64,000 nt of DNA from Centrapalus pauciflorus (Eukaryota > Streptophyta > Magnoliopsida > Asterales > Asteraceae), in contig JAANYP010000161.1 of the NCBI GenBank assembly GCA_020465985.1, forward strand, positions 1-64,000. Reading direction: 5' to 3'. The translations under genes and the position numbers were made by a program. Shown here one piece after another: positions 10,441 to 23,200 of the stretch. Position 1 is the first letter of the stretch. Every line of letters begins with the position of its first letter. The notes beneath the pieces were generated by a model. The model saw only the letters and a program-made list of their open reading frames with translations. It did no database searches and was not told the DNA's origin.

Positions 10441-13400
10441 GATATAACTATAGGTCCAAACAACAAATGGTTCATCGACAGTGGTTGCTCTAGGCACATG
10501 ACTGGGGAAAGAAGTCTACTCACAGACTTGAAGGGAGGGAATAGGGGATTTGTATCATTCGCTGGAAATATCACCAGTACTGGAGTGGTCACTAATGGAA
10601 CTATCAAACTTGATCAAGTTTACCACGTTGATAAACTTGATCACAATCTCATTAGTGTATCTCAAATCTGTGATAAGAATCACTCAGTAATATTCCCTAA
10701 TACTGAGGCGTTAGTTCTGAAACCTGGATTTAAAGCACCTGAAGAGTGGATACTGATGAGGGCCCCAAGGAAGAATGACTTATACATGCTAGACATGAAT
10801 AAACCAGTATCTTCGATGGGACCAATATGTCTTCTATCAAAAGCTTCAGAGACCGAATCCGTTTTATGGCACAGACGCATGACACACTTGCACCTAAGAA
10901 AAATGAATTACATTACTAAAAATGGTTTGGTACAAGGTGTTCCAATGAAGAGTTTTCAGCATGAAGAAAGGGTGTACCGTGCAAGAAATGCAAACAACAC
11001 ATGAAGTCAGACAAGTCCAAGACTCAGAACTCTATATGTGCCGCTTTCGATTTGTTGCATATGGACCTGTTCGGATCAATCAACAAAAGGAGTATAGGTG
11101 GTAGTTGGTATTGTTTAGTTATCACTGATGATTACTCACGATTTTCATGGGTTTTCTTTTTAGGTACGAAGGACGAGACAGCTGCCAAGTTAATCGGGTT
11201 CTTAGACCAAGTCGAAAACTCCTATGGGACGCGGGTAAAACGTATCAGGAGTGATAATGGAACAGAATTCAAAAACATTGTAATTGGTGTATATTGCCTA
11301 TCAAAAGGCATAGTGCATCAATTTAGTGCACCTTATGAGCCACAGCAAAATGGGGTGGCAGAACGGAAAAACAGGACTTTGATTGAGGCAGCAAGGACCA
11401 TGCTCTCGGATTCAAAACTTCCTACCATGTTTTGGAAGGAGGCAGTGAATACCGCATGTCATATTTTAAATTGGGTCCTTACTGTCAAATCATTGAACAA
11501 AACCTGTTATGAAGTTTTGAATAAAAGGCCACCAAATTTAACTGGCTTCGAACCATTTGGGGTACCATGTACGTTAACGAAAACAAAACATCAACCTAAG
11601 TTTGGTGAGAAGGCTGACGAAGGTTATTTCCTAGGTTATGTGCCTAACTCACCAAATAAAAGGGTTTTTAACAAATCAAATGGTACGGTAGAAATTGTGT
11701 ATAACATTGGTGTAACAAGTTATACACATGAACCCCAAACTAGTCCGAAATGGATTTTTTATTATGACAAACTGTTTGAATCATTTAACATTCCTTTGGA
11801 TGGAAATACAGGTACAATCGAACAGGACTTATCGTCATTAAATCTGAATGACGACGATAAAAGTTTTCCGAGGACGACCTTTCCATCAACATCTGAGTCT
11901 ACAACAACTGAAGATAGATCTCCAGCTGAGAATGATTCTGAGTTGCCTACAAATGAAAATCAGACAACAAATTCTAATTCTGAGGAAAGTGATCATGATG
12001 AAGAAAATGTAGCGTCTGAAGTCGTTCCCCTGTTAGGTGAGATAGGATCAAACTTAGGAGATAATCTTAGGGTTGATGAGATAGAAACATCGAGGATTAA
12101 TAAGGATCATCCAATTGAGAGTATCATAGGAAATCCAAATGTTGGTGTGAGGACTAGGAGTAGTTTGAATAACAACACAATGTTGTTGTCGATGATCAAT
12201 GACTCCGAGGCCTTTCACACTTGCTTGTATTCATGTTTCATCTCGCAAGTAGAGCCGAAGAATGTGCAAATGGCACTGAAAGACAATTCTTGGGTTGAAG
12301 CGATGCAGGAAGAACTGTCACACTTCAGGAAACTTGAAGTGTGGGAGTTAGTTCCATTACCTCGAGGAGAAGTTGCAATAGGAACCAAGTGGGTTTTTAA
12401 GTGCAAGAGAGATGATTGTGGTATAGTGACTAGCAACAAGGCAAGACTTGTTGTAAAGGGTTTCAACCAAGAGGAAGGAATCGATACAATGAAGTATTTG
12501 CGCCAGTGGCAAGGCTTGAAGCAATCCATTTGTTTCTAGCCTTTGCGTCCTTCAAAGGCTTTAAAGTTTATCAACTTAATATGAAGAGTGCCTTTCTATA
12601 TGGCAAAGTGAAGAAACTGGTGTACATTGAACAACCGCCCGGGTTTACAGATCCAAAGTATCCAGACAGAGTGTATCGTTTAGATAAGGCTTTGTATGGA
12701 TTACATCAAGCACCAAGGGTGTGGTACAAGACACTATCTACTCATCTTTTAGACAACGGGTTTGAAAGAGGGAGAATTGATAGTACACTGTTTGTGAAGA
12801 GGAAGGGTGAACACTTCATCTTGGTACAAGTGTACATCGATGATATCATTTTCGGGTCATCAGACGAGCAGATGTGCAAAGACTTTGAGAAGGTGATGAA
12901 GTCTAAGTTTGAGATGAGTGCTATGGGTGAGTTAAACTTCTTTCTGGGTTTGCAAGTTGAGCAGAGGAAGGAGGGTTTGTTTATCCATCAGACGAAGTAT
13001 GTCTATGACATTTTAGAGCGCTTTGGGATGGAAGGAACCAAGCTGACGGCTCACTTTAGCACGCCGATTCAAGTTAATCACAATCTCGGACTTGGTACAG
13101 AAAGTGATACCGATGTGGATCCGACGTTATATCGGGCCATGATCGGATCACTTATGTATTTAACTGCTTCTAGACCTGACATAACGTTTGTTGTGTGTAT
13201 TTGTGCTAGGTTTCAAGCTAATCCAAAAGAGATGCACATGAAAGCTGTGAAGCGAATTCTGAGATAGCTCAAGTCGAAACCGAAGCTGGGACTTTGGTAT
13301 CACGCGGATGGAGATCTGGAATTGGAAGCTTTCACGGATTCAGACTATGGAGGTTGCAGCTTGAATCGAAAGTCAACAACTAGAGGTTGTCAGTTCCTTG

Positions 13401-13789
13401 GAGGGAGACTCGTTTCCTGGCAATGCAAGAAACAGACTTCGGTAGCCGTGTCAACGTGCGAGGCCGAATATGTTGCTGCTGGTAGTTGCTGTTCACAGGT
13501 TTTGTGGATACACCAACAATTGCGGGATTACGGTTTGACTTATACTCATACTCCTATTAGGATAGATAACCAGTCTACTATTGCTATAACCAATAATCCA
13601 GTTAAACACAGTAAAACAAAGCACATAGACATAAGACACCATTTTATACGTGATTGTGCTGAAAAGAATTTAATAAAGCTGGTAAAAGTGGTAACAAAAG
13701 ATAATAATGCTGATTTATTTACTAAAGCTTTTGATAAGTCACGTTTTGAGTTTTTAGTTCAACTAAATGGTATGCGTAATCCAGAGTAG
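10441..13789 (+). pseudogene. pol: Element C pol: protease, integrase, RT, RNase H; broken
   Basis: Copia domain order. The aspartic protease box FIDSGCSRHM has DSG at 10477-10485. The integrase zinc region WHRRMTHLH...CKKC is cut by a frameshift near 10970. The integrase core has HMDLFG, RSDNGTEF and NGVAERKNRT, so the D-D-E residues are present. RT has YIDD at 12833-12844, where A, B and F have YVDD. RNase H has AFTDSDYGG, STCEAEY and TKHIDIRHH. A one-base deletion near 12485 shifts the frame at GID/NEV, and a stop at 13265-13267 replaces Tyr in RYLKSKP. These defects make it non-coding as a whole, although the catalytic motifs survive. It ends NGMRNPE-stop, like A and B. Confidence 0.92.
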
Positions 13790-14951
13790 CTTGACCTTAG
13801 TAGAATTTATTTCTTTTTATAGCAGTAAGTTTTCTTTCTTTTTATAGTAAGTTTAGTAGCTAAGTAGAATTTCTTTCCTTTTATTGTGAGTTAGTAGGTT
13901 ATTTTATTAGCTAATTCTTATTTATGAAAAGCAAAAGAAAAAAGAGATAAAACCATAAAAAGCTCAAAAAAAGAGAATATTAGAAAATGAGTTAAGTCTT
14001 AGATACATAGGTTCAAAGTGACGAAAATTAGCACAGTTGATACAATCTCTAAGTGTTAAGCTTTCACACATAATGCACCTTAAACTCTAAGTGATATACA
14101 TTTTCTAGTTTGATGTGTTGGTAGGCATTATACACAAAGGGAATCTCAAAGCTAATAAAATATTCAAGAAAAAGTCATATGTGTAAGTAACTTAGATGTA
14201 TGACCAAAGGGTCTTAATTTTTATGTTAGAGACATACAGACAATGATTCTAAATGAGGTATGCAAATTTTCTGGGGGGATGTATAGCCACATCAGATACA
14301 TCTTAAAAAAAATAGAAAAATCATGATAAGTTGCTTTGTTGTACGTCAGTACAGACCTGTCACCGCTGTCTTGCTAGCTTTAAAAATAAACTTTAAGACA
14401 AACTAAGACACTCTGTTGTATGTGAATACAGAACTGTGTCCGACGTTTGCCTTTTAAAGAAAATTTGCAATACCGAAAACTTATAATCATTCTGTGTATG
14501 CCTTGATCATAAAAGTATGTCTAAGAATGAGGCACGTAAGGTAGTTTCTTGATAAATAAAAAGGCCAAGGGATATTCCAGAGTGTAACATGTTTAAAGGG
14601 AAAATAATACCAACAATCGCCTAGACATGTGTGTCACGACAAACAATCAAGGAATCAAAATTCCGAAGAGTGAGAGTGTAATACTGAAAGTGCGTATCTG
14701 ACACCGCTATCTGATTGAACCTTTCTTTGACTTTCTCGCCAAAAATATTCTGTTAGTATAGGTTGTACAGTATAAAATATTTTTTTGAGTAGCTTAAGTT
14801 TAAATTTAAATTTTATTTTAAATTTAAATTTTATCTAATTTTATTTTATTTTATTTTATTCTAAGTAGGAAAAAGGTCAAAGTTACTAAGGTTATATTTT
14901 TAGTTGAATAAACAAACATTGCATGATAATCTATCGCTTACTGTGAACCAA

Positions 14952-14988
14952 GTGGGAGTTAGTTCCATTACCTCGAGGAGAAGTTGCA
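14952..14988 (+). repeat. 37-bp copy of pol sequence inside the spacer
   Basis: Identical to 12341-12377, which encodes WELVPLPRGEVA in pol. The spacers of A, B and F have unrelated sequence at this point, so it is a local replacement or filler insertion. Confidence 0.9.
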
Positions 14989-15797
14989 CGATGATTCGTT
15001 TTTCATTTGTCCGTTACATGAAAAGGTTGAAAAAGTTGGAAAAGTTGAAAAAGTTGAATTTTATTCAAAAGTTTCAATTATATTCGAATTTAAGACAAAT
15101 TCGAATTAACTTTCGAATCTGTCAGAATATTCGAATTTAATGCAAATTCGAAGGTGGTTAGTATATAAAGGTCAACAGTGACTCATTCATTATCACCTAC
15201 CTTCGATTTTGATATTTCGAACTTGTCTCCGTGCGATTTCGAACTTGTCTTAGAGTTTGCCGTTTTCGAATCTTCTACTATTTCTCGAAGTTTTGTCCAT
15301 TTGTGTTTGAATCTATCAACAACTTTAGGTATAAACATCCGTATTATACAAAGTTTAGGTAGTCTAGGACTCAATTATAGCAAAACATTGAAGATTTTTG
15401 AAGTTTTTGGGGTTTAAAACTTGTGACTCAAAATCACAAGTTTTAACCGGTGAAAGTACAAATTAATTGCATATATCTCCGATTAGAACCTAATGGGTGT
15501 TAATACTATTTTCTAAGTTTAATGGGGTTAAAATCATGGATTTGTGTTTGAAAGTGACCGACTTCGAACATGTTCATCATGTTCGAACTTGTCAGGAAAT
15601 TCGAATTTGTCAACAAACTCGAATTCAGTCAAATTCGAACATGTCCTTCGAACCTGTTATTTAATTCAAAATGTTTGCATAATTTTAATTTCCAACTTGT
15701 AGAAATTCGAATGTGTTGGATTTTGGACTTACGTAAGTTCAAAATAAATCAAATTCGTAATTAAACAAGTTTCATTTTTATCTTTCACTACTAATTT

Positions 15798-15820
15798 TGG
15801 TTATTGTTTTATGTGCAGAT
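15798..15820 (+). promoter_or_regulatory. Splice-acceptor-like block before ORF2 (element C)
   Basis: A T-rich run ends in TTTTATGTGCAG at 15818, two bases before the ATG at 15821. It has the same spacing as in A, E and F. Acceptor function is inferred. Confidence 0.5.
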
Positions 15821-18806
15821 ATGGGTGAAAGGGCGTTCTTCCAGAAGCATAATATGGTTATGTCTCCAGACAGAGAGCTTCCTGAAGCACAGGCATTTAG
15901 ACAGATGGTAGAGTTTTTGGCACATTCCAGGGTGTCGTATGCACTATCCCATAATGTGCAGATTATATTACCGTATGTAAGGAAATTCTGGGAGCACTTA
16001 GAAGTTGATTGTACGGTGATGCCGACAGTTTTGAGGACAAGAGTTGGCGGGCAGCCAATAGTTTTTTCTGCTGACATGCTGCGTCAGATTCTGCAACTCT
16101 GGACTGCAGAACAAGAGGCAGGCCCAATTGATTTCACGGTGAACATAAGGCAAGCAGCCTTCCTACGTATGGGATATGCCTTAGATATAACTAAGGCTTC
16201 ATTCATGAAGAGTGGATTGATAGGCCAGTGGAGGTACTTGGCGCCCTTTATTATGGTGTGCTTTGCACCGAAAAAGGCGGGATTCGATTATATTGTTTCC
16301 AAGATGAAGCCGGCCATGATTTCCTTTGTTTATAACAAGAGTTTTAGCTATTCAGAGATGTTCTTCGCGGAGTTCGTGGACCAAATAACAGCTCCAGCAC
16401 GCAAAAGATTTTTGATGTATCCGCGTTTCGCAATGATGTTAATCCGCCATTTTTTGCCAAATCTGCCACAGCTTCCAGATATTCAAAGTGTGGCAGTTAT
16501 AGATAAACGAATTTTTGTTGACTGCCAGTCTCACAATGCCCGCAGGGCTGAACAGGTCAGACCACTTGATGCACCTCTCTTTGGGGCATTGGTAGATCCA
16601 GATTTTGTGGCCCTTCTATAACTGGGCTGGAGAAGGGCCTCAGCCGCAGCCGATGCAGCAACAGCAGCAACAGCCACAACCTCAACCGCAACCCAGAAGA
16701 AGGCAAAGAGCTACAGCAAGTCAAACTCAGGCATCCAGGCCATCATCAAGCAGAGTGCAAGAGTCAATGGCAGCAGGTCCTTCTTCGGACGCTGCAAGGA
16801 CCTCAATAGTAGCCCTAGAAATCGATCCTAGAGTAGAGACTCTAGAAGAAATATGGGCTCATGGTACTCAGGCACAGCAAGATGTTGCCGCTGAGCTAAT
16901 TGATAACATTTTGGAGCCTCCAACTGATTTCAATGATATTTTTAGAGACATAGATGAATATCAGCCACAACAGGGTGATGAAATGGAGTTTGAGGTCCTA
17001 GGAGAAGAAGCAGAGGCACCGGCTGAGGTAGAAGGTCAAGCTATGACCACCTCTGAGTCTGAGTCGGAAGAAGTTGAAGAAGTAGAAGTACAGGAAGTAG
17101 AGGTCGAGCGTGTTGATCCATCTGTCCGTGCAGGCAAATATGGTTCAAGAATTGTGGTCAGTATGAGAGAAGAAGAGACAAGAGCTGCTAGAGCCTCAGA
17201 TGATGATTCTGATTTTGAAGCAGAAGATCCTACTCCTCTCGTTCCTAGGCATAGGGCGAAGAGACATCGTTTTATGCAGGGAGCTTCATCCACTTCCGCT
17301 CCAGAGCCTGAAATTCCAGCTGTTCAACTATCCATCACGCCATCACCAATTACATCCATTCCATCCACATCGTCCACATTCACTGAGAATCAGCGTTTTA
17401 CAGAGCTGAGGAGCAAAGTGGATTTCCAAACAGTCCAAATCTTACAGCTTACCACAGCAGTCAACGAACTTCAAGCGCATAACGCCAGAATTGATCAGGA
17501 GAATGCTGAACTGAAAACAACTGTTACTGATCAAGCTTCTGAGATTAAATCAATGAAGTCCCTCCTGGAGTAGTTACTGAAGAATCTTCAAGCTCAGGGG
17601 GAGAATAGTTGTAAAGAAGCCCAAGTTATAAGGAGAGATGATGATGACGGCAATGATCCCGAGGCAAGAAAAGAAAGTGAGCTAGCAGATTTTCAGACTG
17701 CTCAGCGAGCAACAATTCAGGGGGAGCCAAGTCAGTCTGCACTAGAAGAAAGGGCTGAAGGTGAAGCTTCTAAGTCCATCGAGAGCGAGATGATAGATGC
17801 TCTGATGGATATTGAAGAAGAAGAGATAGTGTTTGACTTTGAAGATGATGTTGTAGATTTGGAGGAAAGAGAGTTTGTACCTGAAGACATAGTTGATTGG
17901 AAATCTGATGAGGAGGTTGTGGAAGATGAAGATGACAACGTTGATGAAGTAATCATTCATTCACAACCCATCACAGAATAATATGTACAGAATGATAAAA
18001 ATGTGATTGATATTGATGAAATTAAGTTGGCCTCTGTAGGAGATTCAGAACTGGAGGAAGCTAAGAAAGAACCAACCAGAGCTGAATTGTTATATCTGTG
18101 GTTCCGTAAGGAAGAGAAGAAGGCAGAGCCGAAGATGAAAAGGAGGATGAGAGTGTCAGGTTCCGAAAACCACTCAGGTGGAATTATTAGCTGGTTCTTT
18201 GACAGGGATCTGCAGCTATTTATATTAAAGAGAAGAGACAGACTTCAATACCTGAGGCGAACTCTCAAAGTGTTTAACACACTGCCAAAGGTTGAAGTGA
18301 ATGAATTGGCATGGAAGGAGTTGATCAATATTGGTGAAGACCCTTATGCTGAAGTTATTGCAAAGATAATCAGAAAAGAGGGTAGATCTGGAAAGTTCCA
18401 AAGACTCAAGCCGAGGTAGGGCAAAAGAGTTGACGATGAGTCAAGAATAGATCCTCACACGAGAAGACCATGGACTAAAATGGTTTACAAGCTTGTCAAA
18501 TGCTTGAAAAAGGTGCCGTTAAAGTCTATGCCACAAGACATTCTTGGAAACATGAAATGGTGGTATATAGACAATGATACAGCTGAAGCAGTAATGGAGG
18601 ATATAGAAGACAAAGTTATTTTGAGAGTATATGATCCGCTGCACCTAATAAATCTATCGAAGGATGACCTGCAAAAGCTACACGATCAGCCTATCTTCTT
18701 TCATGAAGGATGGATATCTGAGGCTAGGAAATTCCAAAAGATAGTTAGAGTATGTATTGATATAGGCTTATATGCAGGTAGTAGCTTATATAGCTCTAGT
18801 GCTTAG
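15821..18806 (+). pseudogene. Element C ORF2, diverged and broken
   Basis: Starts MGERAFFQKHNMV, aligned with MAVRAFVPKHNMV of the other copies. The N-terminal domain (LRMGYALD, SGLIGQWRYLA, CFAPKKAGFDYIVSK, YPRFAMMLIRHFLPNLP) is intact to about 16600. A frameshift near 16605 then moves the frame into the QQQQQ/RRRQR region. Acidic stretches, a coiled coil (about 17390-17590) and the C-terminal domain with SWFFDRDLQLF (about 18190) follow, interrupted by stops at 17571, 17979 and 18417. The proline run seen in A, B, E and F is missing. It is the most diverged of the five close copies, in line with its shorter LTR. Function unknown. Confidence 0.85.
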
Positions 18807-18830
18807 ACAAAATGTAAATAGTTAGAAGTT

Positions 18831-18847
18831 ATCGTCAAGGGGGAGTC
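18831..18847 (+). promoter_or_regulatory. Polypurine tract of element C
   Basis: ATCGTCAAGGGGGAGTC directly before the LTR; plus-strand primer site. Confidence 0.9.
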
Positions 18848-19369
18848 TGTTAGTACATCCTGTGTGACGATAGCAGTCTAAGTATAGATAGCATTTTGTG
18901 TAAGTCAATTTAATTGCTATTGAATATTAACAAGTGTTTGATATATGTGTTTGATATTGATTGTCTGTATGTTTGAACTTAGGGTTACGTGTTATAATAA
19001 GTTCAAACATAAGTTTGAAGTCAGAGGTTCGAATTTGTTAGAGGAAAAGTTCGAAAAGGCCTTGGGCCAAGTTCGAACTTGTCCTAGACAAAGTCGAACC
19101 GGGTGTTATAATTAAGGGTTAATTATTAATTATTAGACTTTTGCAGATTTTGTCAGAGTGTTTAGCAAAAGGCGATCTCGAACTTGCTAGCAATCAGAGA
19201 GTTTCGTGTGGAGAGAATCATCGTGTTCGGACGATCTGTTGTTCGTCTATCACTGTGCTAGTCTCCGTGTTTCGGTGTGTGTGGTCTATCCGTTAAGCCG
19301 CTAACGAGGATTCCGCACTTGTTGGAAGGTGTCACGTTAAGATAAGATCCGTAGAGAGCAGACCTTACA
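18848..19369 (+). repeat. 3' LTR of element C (522 bp)
   Basis: Begins TGTTAGTACATCC and ends GACCTTACA. It is about 120 bp shorter than the other LTRs of the group and has lost many of the TTCGAA words (two clear GTTCGAA words remain near 19028-19075). A TATA-like TTATAATTAA lies near 19110. The next bases GGTAT (19370-19374) are the candidate target duplication; its partner would lie left of the window. Confidence 0.9.
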
Positions 19370-19442
19370 GGTATCACTGGTTCGACTTCGATTTCCGAGA
19401 GTTCAGATGAAGGAAGGATATTGGGCATTATATGTGAGGGTA
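19370..19442 (-). pseudogene. pol: Element D pol fragment, distal piece
   Basis: Read on the minus strand this continues, in frame, the copia polyprotein fragment at 32931-33519 when element B and one target copy are left out; it adds an acidic linker (SSELSEIEVEPVI). Its far side is cut by the LTR of element C. So D was the older target of both B and C. Confidence 0.75.
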
Positions 19443-19447
19443 TTACA
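19443..19447. repeat. 5-bp target duplication of element B, left copy (TTACA)
   Basis: TTACA here and at 32926-32930 flank the complete element B. Confidence 0.93.
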
Positions 19448-20113
19448 TGTAAGGTCTACCACTAGGAGATCTATCTAGACGCGGAACCGTCAACGAGTGC
19501 GGAATCCTCGTTAACGGGTAGACGGAAACAACTCTCAAACGGAAACACGGAGACTATCAGAAGCTGAACGAACAACTCATGAACGATCCTACAACCTGAT
19601 TCTCTCCGAAACTGCACTAAAACCGATGATAGACTCGAGATCGCTTAATGCTTAATCCCTGACGATTTCTGCAAAAAGTCTGATAATTAATCGAGTCTAT
19701 CCCTAATTATAGACCCTGATTCGAGTCTGTTATGGGCCAAACTCGAATCTGCCCCAAAGCCCATTCGAGTTTGTCTATAAAGACACTCTCGAATCTAGTC
19801 TCATTCGAATCTATGGCTACATTCGAATCTATCACAGATTCGAATACCAAGCCTTATATAATTCGAATCTAAGTAATTTACTTAAACAACTAAGTGTTGA
19901 AACTTATGTTTTTACTTACGCTTGAATTAATATTTGAACTTTATGTTTGAACTTCTTGTAATATGTTACATCAAGTTCAAACACACAATCAATAACAAAC
20001 AAACATACAAAAACATATATATCAAACACTAGTTAATTCCCAATACCTTGAATATTATTAAACCAAAATGTTAGATCGCTTAGACTGCTATCGTCACACA
20101 GGGTGTACCAACA
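19448..20113 (-). repeat. 3' LTR of element B (666 bp)
   Basis: Plus-strand ends are TGTAAGGTC and GTACCAACA, that is TGTTGG...CTTACA on the minus strand. Closely matches 32259-32925. Contains a dense array of TTCGAA/CTCGAA words (about 19690-19870). Confidence 0.95.
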
Positions 20114-20130
20114 GACTCCCCCTTGACGAT
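20114..20130 (-). promoter_or_regulatory. Polypurine tract of element B
   Basis: Minus-strand ATCGTCAAGGGGGAGTC abuts the 3' LTR. Confidence 0.9.
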
Positions 20131-20154
20131 AGCTTCTAACTATTTACATCAAGT

Positions 20155-23100
20155 TTAAGTACTAGATATATATATACTACTACCTGAATATATACTAGCA
20201 TCTATACAAACTCTGACAACTTTCGGGAACTTTCTGGCTTCAGATCTCCATCCTTCATGAAAGAAGATATGTTGACCATGAAGCTTTTTCAGATCTTCCT
20301 TTGACAGATTTATCAGATGTAAAGGATCATACACTCTTAAAAAGAACTTTGTCGTCTTGATCCTCCATGATGGCTTCAGCAGTTTCATTATCCAGGTACC
20401 ACCACTTCATGTTGGACAAAATATCTTGAGGCATCTTCTTCATGGGCACCCTTCTTAAGCATTTGACAGGCCTATAAACCATTTTTGCCCATGGTCGTCC
20501 TGTATGCAGATCTATCCTTGAAGGATCCTCAACTCTCTTTCCAGATCTTGGTTTGAGTCTCTCAAACATACCAGATCCCCCTTCACGTCTGATTATCTTC
20601 GCGATCACTTCAGCATAGGGATCATTTCCGATGTTGACTAACTCTTTCCATGCCAGCTCCTTTACCTCTACCTTCGGCAATGTATTGAACACTTTAAGCT
20701 TGCGCCTTAGGTATTGGAGACCATCTCTCCTCTTTAGAATAAAGAGCTGCAGTTCTCTATCGAAGAACCAGCTAATAATGCCTCCGGAGAAGTTTTCTGC
20801 ACCTGGGATTCTTATCGACTTCTTTATCTTCGGCTCAGTCTTCTTCTCTTCCTTTCTGAACCAAAGGTTTAGCAATTCAGCTCTGGTCGGCTCTCTTTCA
20901 GCCTCTTCCAATTCTGTATCATCTACCGAGGCGATTCTGATGTCATCAATATCTATCACATGCTGTTCAGTGTGCTCATATAATTCTGTGACTGGTTGAG
21001 ACTGGATGATTACTTCGTTTACATTATCGTCCTCGTCTAATACAACCTCCTCATCAGATCTCCAATCGGCCACATCTTCTGGTACAAACTCACCTTCTTC
21101 CAAGTCATCCACATCATCTTCGAAATCAAAATCAAACCCTAATGGCTCTTCATCAATATCCATCAATGCATCAATCATTTCACGCACTTGACTTTCCGAG
21201 ACCTTTGATGAACTTGCCTCACCCATTTCTCCTCCTACTAGAGTAGGCTCCCCCTGAGATTGAGCAGTCTGAGCAGCAGAAAAATCTACTGGCTCATTCT
21301 TGCTTTTAGGGCTGGGATCATTGCCTTGATTGTCCTCATCATCATCTTCTCTCAGCCTCTCAATCTCCTGATCACGGCACGATGTCTCCCCCTGAGCCTG
21401 TAGATTTTTCATTAACTGCTCAATGAGGGAGCGCATCGCCCTTATCTCTGCGGCCTGATCTGCAACAAATGATTTAAGCTCAGTGTTCTCTTCCTGAACT
21501 TTCGCCACAATAATTTTCAACTCGGCATTCTCCTTATCGAGATTTGCATTATGCGCCTGGATTTCACCGATTGCCTTGGTGATGTTTAAAATATGTACGT
21601 TCTGGAAGTCGACACGGGCTTTAAGCTGTAGGAATCGTTGATTGTCGGTATATGTGGTGGAGGTTGATGGAATAGACTGTATAGGTGTTAGGCGGATTGG
21701 TGATGGAATATATGGTTCATGTTGAGGTGGTGGTGGTGGTGGAGTGGTTTGGGGTTCTTGATGTTGAGTTTGGGGGATTTCCGGTTGAGCTTCAGATGCT
21801 GAGGTGGATCTTTGCATAAACCTGTGACGCTTGGCCCGTTGCTGCGTCACTAATTGAGCAGCTTCCTCCTCTTCAAAATCTGAATCATCAGATTCTCGAG
21901 ATACTCTCCTCCTCGAAGTCTCTTCATTAATAACTACGACTCTCGAACCATAAGTTTCTATGCGAACACGGGGTTCAGTAGACTCTGACTCAGGAGCTTC
22001 AGCTTCAATTTCCTCCATCTCCTCTGAGTCGGTTGCAGATGATGACAGATCATTATCAGCTTGTTCTGGCTCATATTCTTCTACTCCCTCAGGTGGTTCA
22101 AGTAATCCACCTACTAATGCTGCAGCCACGTCTTCATTTGCATGGGGACTCGCCTCCCAAATTTCATTGAGCGTTAGGCATAATTGTTCAGCTTCGATTG
22201 GAATATTCGAAGGCCCGGCTTCCTGTACTTCCAGCTACTGACTGGTAGAAGGCCTGGACGCCTGATTTTTACTCGCGGAAGGTCTCTGTCTTCGCCTTTG
22301 AGCACGCGGTGGCGGTGGCTATTGTTGTTGTTGTTGTGGAGGCTGCCCGGCTCGAAATTCGACTTCCCCTGCCCAGTTGGCAACATCTGGGGCTTCAAAA
22401 TTCCTATCCAGTATGGCTCCAAACAATGGACGCTCAACTGGAACAGCTAACCTTCCTCTGTGCGAGGAACAGTTAGCGAAGATCCTTTTGTCCATTATAG
22501 CAACACTCAAAAAGTCATTTGACGGCGGCAGATTTGGCAAGAAGTGCCTTATAAGCATCATGATGAACCGCGGATATAACAAAAACTGTTGATTTTCCGG
22601 AGCGGTGATCTGGTGAACAAATTCAGAGAAAAACATTTCCGAGAAGCTATATGGTCGATTATACACCATTGCAACTATCCCAGACTGAATCTTTGCAACC
22701 ATATAGTCAAACCCTGCTTTCTTTGGAGCAAAGCATACCATAAAGACATGCGCTAAAAACCTCTATTGCCCTATTAAACCGCTCTTCATATAGGAAACTT
22801 TCGTCACGTCTAGACTATATCCCATTCTCTGAAAGGCCGCTTGCCTTATACTCAGAGGAAACTCGATCGGTCCAGATTCTTCTTCTTGAGTGCCCAGCTG
22901 CAACACTTGACGCAACATATCCGCCGAAAAGACTAGCGGTTGTCCAGCTATCCGAGTTCGTAGCACTGTCGGGGTGACCGAGCCATCTACCTGAAGATGA
23001 TCGTAAAATTGACGGATATATGGTAACACTAGCTGAACATTATGAGACAATGCAAAACCTATCCTAGATTCCACTAGGAAATCAAGCACTGGTCTGAATC

Positions 23101-23173
23101 CCTGCGCCTCAGGGAGATTATGATCAGGATGAAGGACCATATTGTGCTTAGGCACAAAAGCTCGTACTGCTAT
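20155..23173 (-). pseudogene. Element B ORF2, start codon lost and broken
   Basis: The position that is ATG in A, E and F is ATA here (23173-23171), so the shared start is gone; the acceptor-like block before it is kept. In-frame stops occur at 22763-22765 (TGG to TAG in GLIGQW), 22319-22321 (in the glutamine run) and 22235-22237. A frameshift near 20340 precedes the C-terminal VYDPLHLINLSKEDL. Between them the long open stretch 22129-20327 shows the acidic region, proline run, coiled coil (about 21640-21395) and the SWFFDREL domain. Same architecture as E and F. Function unknown. Confidence 0.85.
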
Positions 23174-23200
23174 TTCTGCACAATAAACAAACTATTAGAT
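23174..23200 (-). promoter_or_regulatory. Splice-acceptor-like block before ORF2 (element B)
   Basis: Minus strand reads TTTGTTTATTGTGCAG, with the CAG at 23178-23176, followed by two bases and the mutated start. Same block as in A, E and F. Confidence 0.5.

Larger units (their letters stand above)
13790..15820 (+). other. Element C spacer between pol and ORF2
   Basis: About 2 kb without a coding frame, collinear with the spacer of A. It keeps two of the three GTAC-type motif copies (about 14334-14440), the TTTTA tract (about 14805-14865) and a thinner set of TTCGAA words (15070-15660). At 14952-14988 it holds an exact 37-base copy of part of its own pol (12341-12377), absent from the other spacers. 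Confidence 0.8.
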
